From positions 1-64,000 of the forward strand of contig DASRLO010000097.1 of assembly GCA_035648415.1 (NCBI GenBank): a stretch of DNA of 64,000 nucleotides, in the 5' to 3' direction. The notes beneath the pieces are model-generated. The model was not told the origin of the DNA. It did not search any database and saw only the letters and a program-made list of their open reading frames with translations. Below, piece after piece: positions 1-8,568 of this stretch. A program made the position numbers and the translations under genes. This stretch comes from DATARH01 sp035648415 (lineage in GTDB: Bacteria > Pseudomonadota > Alphaproteobacteria > ATCC43930 > CGMCC-115725). Position 1 is the stretch's first letter, and each line of letters starts with the position of its first letter.

Positions 1-584
1 TTGTGCACCAGGATGAGCGCCGAGGCGCCGAGCTCCAGCGCGCGCTTGACGACCTCGCGGGTGTAGACCGGCGTGTGGTCGATCGTGCCGCGCTGCTGCT
101 GCTCGTGGGCGAGCAGCGCGTTCTTGCGGTCGAGGAAGAGGAGGTGGAACTCCTCGACCTTGCCGTAGGCGATATGCGCCCGGCAAAAATCGATCAGCTT
201 GTCCCACGAGGCGATCACCGGCCGCTCGCGCAGCTCCGCCTTCATCAGCCGCAGCGCCGCTTCGCGCACCGATTTCAACGCGGCGGCGCCGGCGACGCCG
301 AGCCCCGGCATGCCGAGCAGCTCGTCGGGGTCGGCCGAGAGCGCCTCGGCAAACCCGCCGAAGCGTTCGATCAAATCTTTGGCGAGCGGCTTCACGTCGC
401 CACGCGGGTTGCCGGCGAAGAGCAGCACCTCCATCAGCTCGTAATCGGGCAGGCTTTCGGCGCCTGCGGCGATGAGCCGCTCGCGCAGCCGCTGGCGGTG
501 GCCGTGGAAATGCGGCGGCGCACCGGCCGCGTCGGCGAGCCCCGGCAATCCCGCCTGCGATTTCCGGCCCGGTTTTTCCGTCAT
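1..584 (-). CDS. radC: DNA repair protein RadC (C-terminus beyond window)
   Basis: The first 194 residues of a RadC/JAB-family protein, a family of uncertain biochemical role linked to DNA repair and recombination. The N-terminal helix-hairpin-helix part is visible (LMEVLLFAGNPRGD, then LLGMPGLGVAGAAAL), followed by the start of the MPN/JAB domain (EEFHLLFLDRKNALL). The window ends before the expected metal-binding HxHPSGD motif. The ATG overlaps the stop of the upstream enoyl-CoA hydratase as TGATG, so translation is probably coupled. Family assignment is firm from the motif order; the missing C-terminus cannot be judged. Confidence 0.9.
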   Translation of the reverse strand, partial: MTEKPGRKSQAGLPGLADAAGAPPHFHGHRQRLRERLIAAGAESLPDYELMEVLLFAGNPRGDVKPLAKDLIERFGGFAEALSADPDELLGMPGLGVAGAAALKSVREAALRLMKAELRERPVIASWDKLIDFCRAHIAYGKVEEFHLLFLDRKNALLAHEQQQRGTIDHTPVYTREVVKRALELGASALILVH

Positions 585-1369
585 CAGCGCGGTTTCCGCC
601 GCGCCTGCATCGCGGCGCGCGCGGCGGCGGTCATGCGGCGCGGCTCGTCGGTCGCGAAGGCCTCGACAAACCCGTCGATCCCGCGCGCGACGGCGGCGGC
701 GGTGTGCATCTCCTCCCAGTCGAGGATCAGCGTTTTCTGCAACCGGACCGCGTTCGGGCCGGCGGCGAGGATCGGGACGGCGAGCGCCTCGACGGCGTCA
801 TCGAGCCGCTCCGCCGCGACGGCGCGGTCGACAAGTCCCCAGGCAAGCGCTTCCCGCGCGTCGATATTCTCCCCGGTCAGTAGCAGCCTGCGCGCCCGGG
901 CGGGACCGATAAGCCGTGGCAGCAACGCCGCCTCGACCACCGAGGGAAGCCCGATCCTGACCTCGGGCATGCCGAAGATTGAGCGATCGCTGGCGACGCG
1001 GAAGTCGCAGGCGGCGGCGAGTTCCAGGCCGGCGCCGAGCGCATAGCCGTCGATCCGAGCGATCACCGGCACCGGCAGATGGCGGAACGCGTCGCAGCAC
1101 ACATGGACGGCGGTGATGAAGGCCCGCGCGCTGTCGGCGTCGAGCGTCGCCAGCTCGTCGATGTCGGCGCCGCCGACAAAGGCGCGCCCGCCGGCGCCGG
1201 TCAGCACCAGAAGCCGCAGTGCCGGGTCGTCGGCGAGGCCGGTCATCGCCTCGATGATCGCGGCCATCAGCGTGCGGTCGAGCGCGTTCAGCTTCGCCGC
1301 GCGGTCGATCGTGACGCGCGCGACATAGCCGCCCTCGGCGCGCACTTCGCGTTCGATCGCGACGCTCAT
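584..1369 (-). CDS. Enoyl-CoA hydratase/isomerase family protein
   Basis: A 261-residue crotonase-fold protein, normal for the family, probably acting on enoyl-CoA thioesters in the cytoplasm. The oxyanion-hole segments are clear (AFVGGADIDEL; YALGAGLELAAACDF). Both catalytic glutamates are kept, one in GAGLELA and one in GMPEVRIGL, which fits true hydratase chemistry. A strong AAGGAGG ribosome site lies just upstream of the ATG at 1369, so a much longer open frame reaching to 2056 is not the gene. It is coupled to radC by a one-base stop/start overlap. The exact substrate is unknown. Confidence 0.88.
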   Translation of the reverse strand: MSVAIEREVRAEGGYVARVTIDRAAKLNALDRTLMAAIIEAMTGLADDPALRLLVLTGAGGRAFVGGADIDELATLDADSARAFITAVHVCCDAFRHLPVPVIARIDGYALGAGLELAAACDFRVASDRSIFGMPEVRIGLPSVVEAALLPRLIGPARARRLLLTGENIDAREALAWGLVDRAVAAERLDDAVEALAVPILAAGPNAVRLQKTLILDWEEMHTAAAVARGIDGFVEAFATDEPRRMTAAARAAMQARRKPR

Positions 1370-1435
1370 CCCGCCTCCTTGGAGCTTCCGGCCGTGCTGG
1401 TGCATACTAGGCCGCGGAACAAGCGGGAGGCGAGC

Positions 1436-2050
1436 GTGTCGATTGTCGAGGACATCCGGGAAATCCGCTCGCTCTATGGCGAGCCGGCGGAGCGCGCGGT
1501 CAAAAAGCAGCTCGCCAAGCTCGAAAAGCACTCGCGCGCCTTTATCGCGATGTCGCCGTTTGTCGTGATGGCGACGTGCGATGCGGAAGGGCGCTGCGAC
1601 GCCTCGCCCAAGGGCGATGCGCCGGGCTTTGTGCACGTCGTCGACGACGAGACCTTGCTGATCCCCGACCGGCTCGGCAACAATCGCGTCGATACCATCG
1701 GCAACCTGCTCAAAAACCCCGGCATCGGCCTGATCTTTTTTGTGCCCGGTCTGCGCGAAACCCTGCGGGTCAACGGCCGCGCCCAGATCACCGTCGACCC
1801 CACGCTGCTCGAACCCTGCGCGGTCAACGGCAAGCTGCCGCGCAGCGGCATCCTGGTGAGCGCCGATGAAGTCTATTTCCATTGCGGCAAGGCGCTGATC
1901 CGCTCCGATTTGTGGAACCCGGCGAAGCAGGTCAAGCAATCGGATTTCCCCTCGCTCGGCCGTGTCATCACCGAGCAGATCGGCGAAGGCGGCTCGATCG
2001 AGGCGGCCGAGCGCTACACCGAGGAGAGCTACCGCACGCGGCTCTACTGA
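1436..2050 (+). CDS. Pyridoxamine 5'-phosphate oxidase family FMN protein
   Basis: A 204-residue PPOX-type split-barrel flavoprotein. The hallmark block DASPKGDAPGFV is followed by DRLGNNRVDTIGNLL and a GIGLIFFVPG strand, as in the MSMEG_1061-like branch whose members bind FMN and usually lack a known substrate. The GTG start at 1436 is chosen because GGGAGG lies six bases upstream and the divergently transcribed hydratase starts at 1369. It is followed five bases later by an FAD oxidoreductase, which suggests a two-gene redox operon. Confidence 0.82.
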   Translation: MSIVEDIREIRSLYGEPAERAVKKQLAKLEKHSRAFIAMSPFVVMATCDAEGRCDASPKGDAPGFVHVVDDETLLIPDRLGNNRVDTIGNLLKNPGIGLIFFVPGLRETLRVNGRAQITVDPTLLEPCAVNGKLPRSGILVSADEVYFHCGKALIRSDLWNPAKQVKQSDFPSLGRVITEQIGEGGSIEAAERYTEESYRTRLY

Positions 2051-2055
2051 GCGCA

Positions 2056-3186
2056 TTGGCCGACACTGCCGATTTGATCGTCGTCGGCGCCGGGATGGCC
2101 GGCGCCGCGGCGGCGGCGCATCTGGCGCAAGACCGCCGCGTCGTGCTGCTCGAACGCGAGAGCCAGCCCGGCTATCACAGCACCGGGCGCTCGGCGGCGC
2201 TGTTCACCGAGACCTACGGCAACCGCGCGATCCGCATCCTGACCGGGGCGAGCCGCGCGTTCTACGAGGCCTGGGCCGACGGCTTTGCCGAGCATCCGAT
2301 CCTGACGCCGCGCGGCGCGCTGATGTTCGCGATGCCGGGACAGGAGGACAGCCTGCGGTCGATTTGGCAGGAGCTGTCGCCGCTCGACCCGCGCGTCCGG
2401 CTGCTCGACGCGGCGGCGGCGCGGGCGATGGTCCCGGTGCTGCGGCCCGACCATGTGATCGGCGCGGTCTACGAGCCCGACGCAATGGACATCGACGTCC
2501 ACGAGCTGCACCAGGGCTATCTGCGCCGCTTGCGGCAGCGCGGCGGACGGATCGTCGTCGATGCCGAAGTGCTGGGACTGACCTACGGCGCGGGCATATG
2601 GACCGCCGCCACGCCGGCCGGAGACTTCACGGCGCCGATCGTGGTCAATGCGGCGGGCGCCTGGGCCGATGCGCTGGCCGGGCTGGCCGGACTGCCGCCG
2701 ATCGGGCTCGTGCCGAAGCGGCGCACCGTGCTGACCATCGCCCCGCCGGCGGGCATCGACACCGGCGGCTGGCCGATGACGCTTGATGTCGAGGAGAGCT
2801 TCTATTTCAAGCCGGATGCCGGGCGGCTCCTGGTCTCGCCGGCCGACGAGACGCCGATGCCGCCTTGCGACGTGCAGCCCGACGAGCTCGATGTCGCCAT
2901 CGCCATCGACCGGCTGATGCGGGCGACGACGATCGAGGTGACGCGGGTCGAGCGCAAATGGGCGGGGCTGCGCAGCTTTGTCGCCGACCAGACGACGGTC
3001 TGCGGGTTCGATCCGCTCGCCAACGGGTTTTTCTGGCTCGCCGGGCAGGGCGGTTATGGCATCCAGACCGCCGAGGGCATGGCGCGCTGCGCGGCGGCGC
3101 TGATCGGCGGCGGCGGCTTGCCGCCCGCCATCGCGGCGCAAGGGCTCGCCCCCGCGACGCTGAGCCCCGCGCGGCTGCGCGTTTAA
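2056..3186 (+). CDS. FAD-dependent oxidoreductase (DAO family)
   Basis: A 376-residue D-amino-acid-oxidase/glycine-oxidase-like flavoprotein. The N-terminal dinucleotide fold (LIVVGAGMAGAAAAAHLA) is followed by the typical STGRSAALF segment and, near the C-terminus, the second FAD contact GFFWLAGQGGYGIQT. The likely start is TTG at 2056, five bases after the previous gene and directly before the first beta strand; no in-frame ATG is as well placed. It probably oxidises an amine or amino acid, but the substrate cannot be read from sequence. Its end overlaps the convergent TPR gene by four bases. Confidence 0.8.
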   Translation: MADTADLIVVGAGMAGAAAAAHLAQDRRVVLLERESQPGYHSTGRSAALFTETYGNRAIRILTGASRAFYEAWADGFAEHPILTPRGALMFAMPGQEDSLRSIWQELSPLDPRVRLLDAAAARAMVPVLRPDHVIGAVYEPDAMDIDVHELHQGYLRRLRQRGGRIVVDAEVLGLTYGAGIWTAATPAGDFTAPIVVNAAGAWADALAGLAGLPPIGLVPKRRTVLTIAPPAGIDTGGWPMTLDVEESFYFKPDAGRLLVSPADETPMPPCDVQPDELDVAIAIDRLMRATTIEVTRVERKWAGLRSFVADQTTVCGFDPLANGFFWLAGQGGYGIQTAEGMARCAAALIGGGGLPPAIAAQGLAPATLSPARLRV

Positions 3187-4217
3187 ATCTGGCGTTCGTG
3201 CTTGCGCTCGTCCTTGGCCGCCGCGTCGAGGATGCGCTTGGCGTCGTCAAATGCGGCTTTGGCGTCGTCGGCGTGGCCCAGCCGGCGCAGCACCGGCGCC
3301 AGGCCGAGCTCGACATAGGCGACGCGCGGCGTCTCTTCGGCCGCGCCGAGATCGAGCAGGTCGAGCGCGTAGAAGAGCGCGACGCCGGCGGCGGCGTCCC
3401 GGCCGACACCGGCGTAGATCAGCCCGAGATCGGTGAAATCGTCGGCGATCAACGGGTGGGTCGGGCCGAGCTGCTGCTGGTCGATCGCGACTGCCTCCTC
3501 GATCAGCGGCAGCGCCTCATCGAAGCGCTTGGCGCGCAGCAGCAGATTGGCGAGCTGGGCGAGGCTGCGCGCGGTCTCGAAGCCGGCGCCGCCACGCGCC
3601 TGGTCGCGGGCGAGCGCCGCGCGCAACACTTTCTCGCCGTCGCCGAAGCGCTCTTGGGCGGCGTAGACCGCGCCGAGGGCGCGCAACGGCTCGCTCGATA
3701 CGCTCGACGGATGACGGGCGGCGATCGCGGTGGCGCGGTCGGCCCAGGATTGGGCGGCCGCCAGCTCGCCGTGCGCCACGGCGACCCGGGCGAGCCCCGC
3801 GAGCGGCCCGGCCAGGGCCGGACTGTCCGCGCCAAACCGGGCTTCGAGCGCCGGCAGCGCGGCCACCAGCAGCGGCTCGGCCTCGACATAGCGATGGCGC
3901 AGCAGTTCGACGCGGGCGAGCGCGACCATCGCGTTGGCGGTATCCGTCGAGCGGCCGCCATAGCTGCGCAGCGCGATCCGCAGCGCCCGGCGCCGCGAGG
4001 AAGCGGCCGCTGTCAGCGCTCCGTTGTCGAGTTGCGCGCCGGCGAGCCGGTCGAGCAGCGGCAGCAGATGCGGGCTGGCCGCGCCGCTGCGGCTTTCCTC
4101 GACCGCGAGGCTTTGGCTCAGACCCGCGGCCGAGCGGCCGCCGGTGGCCACCGCGGAGCCGGCGCCGGCGGCAATCGCCAACAGACCCAACGTCACAAGC
4201 CCGCACCGCGATCGCAA
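3183..4217 (-). CDS. Exported tetratricopeptide-repeat protein
   Basis: A 344-residue protein with an N-terminal hydrophobic signal (LVTLGLLAIAAGAGSAVATG) and a chain of TPR-like helix pairs from about residue 60 onward. These include the pattern FETARSLAQLANLLLRAKRF followed by DEALPLIEEAVAIDQQQLG, typical of the kinesin-light-chain type TPR. It probably acts in the periplasm as a protein-interaction scaffold; no enzymatic motif is seen. It is transcribed convergently to the FAD oxidoreductase. Function beyond protein binding is unknown. Confidence 0.75.
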   Translation of the reverse strand: MRSRCGLVTLGLLAIAAGAGSAVATGGRSAAGLSQSLAVEESRSGAASPHLLPLLDRLAGAQLDNGALTAAASSRRRALRIALRSYGGRSTDTANAMVALARVELLRHRYVEAEPLLVAALPALEARFGADSPALAGPLAGLARVAVAHGELAAAQSWADRATAIAARHPSSVSSEPLRALGAVYAAQERFGDGEKVLRAALARDQARGGAGFETARSLAQLANLLLRAKRFDEALPLIEEAVAIDQQQLGPTHPLIADDFTDLGLIYAGVGRDAAAGVALFYALDLLDLGAAEETPRVAYVELGLAPVLRRLGHADDAKAAFDDAKRILDAAAKDERKHERQI

Positions 4218-4392
4218 TTGCCTTACTCCCGCGATGCCTCAGCGAGATTCGTCACGTCACCGCCTATGCTATGTGGGGGTTCGCCGTGCAGCGCAAAAGT
4301 ATCCCCGAGAACGGATTGAGGGGTTGACCGTTCGGGCGGCGCGCCGGAGGGTTGCCGGAACGGCGCTGCGGTTAGCGCGAAAGGAGCGTGGC

Positions 4393-5229
4393 ATGACCAT
4401 GGCGGAACAGGCAGCGAAGGCGGAAGCCTTTCGCGCGCTGCATCGCGGTCCGCCTTTGCTGCTGATGGCGAATGCGTGGGACGCGGTCACTGCCCGCCTC
4501 TTCGAGGCCGAAGGCTTTGCCGCGGTGGCGACGACCAGCGGCGGCGTGTCGTGGGCCGTCGGCTATGCCGATGGCGAGGCCGCGCCGTGGGACGAAATCG
4601 TCGGCCAGACCGCGCGCATCGCCCGCGCCGTCAGGGTGCCGGTGACCGCCGACATCGAGGCCGGGTTCGGCGCGACGCCGGAAGCCGTCGCGCGCTCGAT
4701 CGGCGACATCATCGGCGCCGGCGCGGTCGGGGTGAACCTCGAGGACGGCATGCCGGGCCCGACGCCGATCCGGCCGATCGACGATGCGGTCGCGCGCATC
4801 CGCGCCGCGCGCGAGGCGGCGAGGGAAGCGGGTGTGCCGATCGTCATCAACGCGCGCACCGACCTCTATCTCAAGCAGATCGGCGACGAGGCGAGCCGCT
4901 TCGACGCGGCGGTGGCGCGCGGCAGCGCCTATCTCGCCGCCGGCGCCGACTGCTTCTACCCGATCACCTTGCGCGATCCGGCGACGATCGGACGGCTCGT
5001 TCAGGCGCTGAAGGCGCCGGTCAACATCAATGTGCGGGCCGGCTTCCCCAGCGTCGCGGAGTTGGAAGCGCTGGGCGTCGCCCGCGTCACCACGGCGACG
5101 CAGATAACGCTGATGGCGCTCGCCGCGACCCGCCGGATCGCGCGCGAGATCAAGGCGACCGGGCGGTTCGACGGCATCGACCCGGCGATCCCGCACCCCG
5201 AGATGCAGCAATTGATGGCCAAGAGATAA
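4393..5229 (+). CDS. Isocitrate lyase/PEP mutase family protein
   Basis: A 278-residue (beta/alpha)8-barrel enzyme of the PEP mutase/isocitrate lyase superfamily. Diagnostic segments are MANAWDAVTARLFE, the metal-site motif VTADIEAGFG, NLEDG and INARTDLYL. It lacks the isocitrate lyase KKCGH loop, so it is more likely a C-C or P-C lyase such as an oxaloacetate hydrolase-like or methylisocitrate lyase-like member. The ATG at 4393 has an AAAGGAG site. An AhpD-like gene follows after five bases and probably shares its transcript. Confidence 0.85.
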   Translation: MTMAEQAAKAEAFRALHRGPPLLLMANAWDAVTARLFEAEGFAAVATTSGGVSWAVGYADGEAAPWDEIVGQTARIARAVRVPVTADIEAGFGATPEAVARSIGDIIGAGAVGVNLEDGMPGPTPIRPIDDAVARIRAAREAAREAGVPIVINARTDLYLKQIGDEASRFDAAVARGSAYLAAGADCFYPITLRDPATIGRLVQALKAPVNINVRAGFPSVAELEALGVARVTTATQITLMALAATRRIAREIKATGRFDGIDPAIPHPEMQQLMAKR

Positions 5230-5234
5230 AGGCC

Positions 5235-5795
5235 ATGGCACGGGTGCGCGATATCCAAGCCGCCGAGCTGTCGCCCGAGCTCGCGCGGATCTATGAGGAA
5301 TTCGCCGGCTGCTACGGGCCGTTCCGCAACCAGGTTGCGGTGTTCGCGCACGTCCCGGCGGCGCTCAGGCATCTGATGCCGCTGTTGATGGAGCTGCGGG
5401 CGGCCGCGAGCCTGCCGAAGCGCTATCTCGAATTGGCGATCGTCGCGGTTTCCCAGGTCAATTCTTGCGATTATTGCGTCGCGCACCACAAGCCCTTCCT
5501 CGCGGTCGAAGGCGTCTCGGGCGCGGGTGTCGACCGGCTGCTCGATTGTGGCGACCATCCGGAGCTCGATGAGATCGACCGGCTGGTCGTCGAGTACGCG
5601 GTCGCCGCGACCGAGCGGCCCAACCGCCTGCCGGATGCTATGTTCGCCCGGCTGCGGCGCCATTTCACCGAGGCGCAAATCGTCGAGCTTACGCTGCGCA
5701 TCACGTTGTGCGGCTTTTTCAACAAGTTCAACGACGCGCTGCGGATCGAAGAGGAACCCGAGGCGGCGGCGCGGGTCGCCGCGCTCGGCGGCTGA
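5235..5795 (+). CDS. Carboxymuconolactone decarboxylase/AhpD-like protein
   Basis: A 186-residue all-helical AhpD-fold protein. The redox motif SCDYCVAHH supplies a CxxC pair with the downstream histidine typical of alkylhydroperoxidase-like members, so a peroxidase or thiol-redox role is more likely than gamma-carboxymuconolactone decarboxylation. Flanking helices (PKRYLELAIVAVSQV and LRITLCGFFNKFNDALR) match the family. It starts five bases after the PEP-mutase-like gene, presumably co-translated. Confidence 0.85.
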   Translation: MARVRDIQAAELSPELARIYEEFAGCYGPFRNQVAVFAHVPAALRHLMPLLMELRAAASLPKRYLELAIVAVSQVNSCDYCVAHHKPFLAVEGVSGAGVDRLLDCGDHPELDEIDRLVVEYAVAATERPNRLPDAMFARLRRHFTEAQIVELTLRITLCGFFNKFNDALRIEEEPEAAARVAALGG

Positions 5796-5825
5796 CAATC
5801 AATCGGAAAAGGGCGGGACATTGCC

Positions 5826-8558
5826 ATGGCGGTAACGCAAGGAAGGGGCCGGGCTCGGACGGAGCATCACGAGCGCGGCAATGTCGGGGCGACCGCCGAA
5901 GGCCGGCGGCTTGAGGAGACGCGCACCGGCGCGCCGTGGCGGCGCTGGGGGCCCTATGTCAGCGACCGGCAATGGGGCACGGTGCGCGAAGATTACAGCC
6001 CCCACGGCAACGCCTGGGAATATCTGCCGCACGACCATGCCCGCAGCCGCGCCTACCGCTGGGGCGAGGACGGGCTCGCCGGGTTTGGCGACGAGCACTT
6101 GTTTTTCTGCCTCGGCCTTGCGCTGTGGAACGGCAAGGACCCGATCCTCAAGGAACGGCTGTTCGGGCTGACCAACAGCCAGGGGAACCACGGCGAGGAC
6201 GTCAAGGAGCTCTATTACTACACCGACGGGACGCCGACGCATTCCTACATGCGGATGCTGTATAAATACCCGCACGCCGCCTTCCCCTACTCGCAATTGG
6301 TCGAGGAGAACCGCCGGCGCGGCCAGAACGATCCGGAATTCGAGCTGATCGATACCGGCGTGTTCGACGATAACCGCTATTTCGACATCGACATCGAGTA
6401 CGCGAAGGCGGCGTCCGACGACATCCTCTGCCAGGTGACGGTCACCAATCGGGGTCCCGAGGCGGCGACGCTGCATGTACTGCCGCAGCTGTGGGCGCGC
6501 AACGTCTGGTCCTGGTCGCCGGGCTCCGATAAGCCGGAATTCGCGGGCCATGGCGACGGCTCGGTGACGACTTTCCATCCCCGCATGCCGGGGATGCGCT
6601 TTACCTGCGAGGGCGCCCACGAATTTCTGTTCTGCGAGAACGAGACCAACCCCCGCCGCCTGTTCGGCATGGACGCGACCGGGTTCTTCAAGGACGGCAT
6701 CAACGATTACATCGTCAACGGCGATACCAAGGCGGTGAACCCGGCGAAAACCGGCACCAAGGTCGCGGCGCATTGCCGGGCGGACCTGGCGCCGGGCGCC
6801 GAGGCGCGGTTCCGCTTCCGCCTGGCGGCGGTCGCGGAGGGCGAAGATTTCGACGCGGCGATGCGCGAGCGCCACACCGAGGCCGACGAGTTCTACGCGG
6901 CGGTTCAGTACGCGATGACCGACGCCGACGCGCGGATGGTTCAGCGGCAGGCCCTGGCCGGCTTGTTGTGGTCGAAGCAATTCTATGCGCTCGACGTGCG
7001 CCACTGGCTGCATGGCGACCCCTCGCAGCCGCCGCCGCCGGCGAGCCGCCTGCACGGGCGCAACTGGGATTGGGGGCATCTCTACAACTCCGACGTCGTG
7101 CTGATGCCGGACAAGTGGGAATACCCGTGGTACGCGGCGTGGGACCTTGCTTTCCACTGCGTCACGATGGCGCTGATCGATCCGGAATTCGCCAAGGAGC
7201 AGCTCATCCTGCTAACCCGCGAATGGTACATGCACCCGAACGGTCAGCTCCCGGCCTACGAGTGGGCCTTCGACGACGTCAACCCGCCGGTTCATGCCTG
7301 GGCCGCCTGGCGGGTCTACGAGATCGACCGCCGGGCGCATGGCGGGCACGGCGACCGCGCGTTTCTCGAACGCGTCTTCCACAAGCTGATGCTGAACTTC
7401 ACCTGGTGGGTGAACCGCAAGGACGCCGAGGGCCGCAACATCTTCCAGGGCGGTTTCCTCGGGCTCGACAATATCGGCATCTTCGACCGCAGCGCGCCGC
7501 TGCCGACCGGCGGCCACATCAACCAGTCCGACGGCACCGCGTGGATGGCGATGTACACGCTGAACCTGATGCGCATCGCGCTCGAGTTGGCGACCCGCGA
7601 CCATGTCTACGAGGACATCGCCACCAAATTCTTCGAACATTTCCTGCTGATCGCCGAGGCGATGACCAATATCGGCGGCAACGACATCGGCCTGTGGGAC
7701 GAGACCGACGAATTCTATTACGACGTGCTCGAACTGTCCGGCAAAAACCCCGAGCCGATGCGGGTGCGCTCGATGGTCGGGCTGATCCCGCTCTTCGCGG
7801 TCGAGGTGCTCGATGGCGAGTTGATTTCGGGTCTTCCGGATTTCACCAAACGTCTGCACTGGTTCCTCGACCACCGCCCGGAGCTGGCGCGGCTGGTGTC
7901 GCGCTGGCTCGACGAGAGCGCGGACGAGCGGCACCTTCTGTCGCTGTTGCGCGGCCACCGCATGAAATGCCTGCTGCGCCGGATGCTCGACGAGACCGAG
8001 TTCCTGTCGGAATACGGCATTCGCTCGATCTCGAAGTTTCACGAGAACCATCCGTTCAGCCTCGAGCATAACGGCAGCCGGTTTGGGATCGGCTATGTGC
8101 CGGGGGAATCGACCTCGGGCGTGTTTGGCGGCAACTCGAATTGGCGCGGCCCGATCTGGATGCCGGTCAATTTCCTGCTGATCGAGTCGCTCTACCGCTT
8201 TCACCTCTATTACGGCGACGATTTCCAGGTCGAATATCCGGTCGGCTCGGGAAACCTGCTCAGCCTCGCCGAGGTCGCCAACGAGTTGGCGGCGCGGCTC
8301 TGCGCGCTGTTCCTGCGCGACAAGACCGGGCGCCGGCCGGTGCTCGGGCAGCCGCCGCCCGCCGGACGGCCGGATTTTCAGGACAACCCGCTATTCTACG
8401 AATATTTCCACGGCGATAGCGGGCGCGGCTGCGGCGCGGCGCACCAGACGGGGTGGACCTCGCTCGTCGCGCTGCTGCTGCAGGCACGGCAGGGCGTGCG
8501 GACCTTGCCGGCGGACATCCCGCTGATGCAGGCCGAGCCGATGGCTGTGGCCGATTGA
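5826..8558 (+). CDS. GH63-like (MGH1-type) glucosidase
   Basis: A 910-residue glycoside hydrolase with the (alpha/alpha)6-barrel of the mannosyl-oligosaccharide-glucosidase-like group. Recognisable blocks are SDRQWGTVREDYS near the N-terminus, HGRNWDWGHLYNSDVVLM and YPWYAAWDLAFHCV in the barrel, and NWRGPIWMPVNFLLIESL toward the C-terminus. No signal peptide is seen, so a cytoplasmic alpha-glucosidase or trehalose/glycogen role is likely. The next gene is a glycogen-debranching type enzyme after ten bases, suggesting a shared alpha-glucan pathway. The exact bond cleaved is not determined. Confidence 0.88.
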   Translation: MAVTQGRGRARTEHHERGNVGATAEGRRLEETRTGAPWRRWGPYVSDRQWGTVREDYSPHGNAWEYLPHDHARSRAYRWGEDGLAGFGDEHLFFCLGLALWNGKDPILKERLFGLTNSQGNHGEDVKELYYYTDGTPTHSYMRMLYKYPHAAFPYSQLVEENRRRGQNDPEFELIDTGVFDDNRYFDIDIEYAKAASDDILCQVTVTNRGPEAATLHVLPQLWARNVWSWSPGSDKPEFAGHGDGSVTTFHPRMPGMRFTCEGAHEFLFCENETNPRRLFGMDATGFFKDGINDYIVNGDTKAVNPAKTGTKVAAHCRADLAPGAEARFRFRLAAVAEGEDFDAAMRERHTEADEFYAAVQYAMTDADARMVQRQALAGLLWSKQFYALDVRHWLHGDPSQPPPPASRLHGRNWDWGHLYNSDVVLMPDKWEYPWYAAWDLAFHCVTMALIDPEFAKEQLILLTREWYMHPNGQLPAYEWAFDDVNPPVHAWAAWRVYEIDRRAHGGHGDRAFLERVFHKLMLNFTWWVNRKDAEGRNIFQGGFLGLDNIGIFDRSAPLPTGGHINQSDGTAWMAMYTLNLMRIALELATRDHVYEDIATKFFEHFLLIAEAMTNIGGNDIGLWDETDEFYYDVLELSGKNPEPMRVRSMVGLIPLFAVEVLDGELISGLPDFTKRLHWFLDHRPELARLVSRWLDESADERHLLSLLRGHRMKCLLRRMLDETEFLSEYGIRSISKFHENHPFSLEHNGSRFGIGYVPGESTSGVFGGNSNWRGPIWMPVNFLLIESLYRFHLYYGDDFQVEYPVGSGNLLSLAEVANELAARLCALFLRDKTGRRPVLGQPPPAGRPDFQDNPLFYEYFHGDSGRGCGAAHQTGWTSLVALLLQARQGVRTLPADIPLMQAEPMAVAD

Positions 8559-8568
8559 CGGCCGCCCC

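Noticed and set aside
584..2056. Extension of the enoyl-CoA hydratase frame by 229 codons upstream
   Set aside because: The extra part lies antisense to the PPOX gene, and a strong ribosome site sits at the internal ATG 1369.
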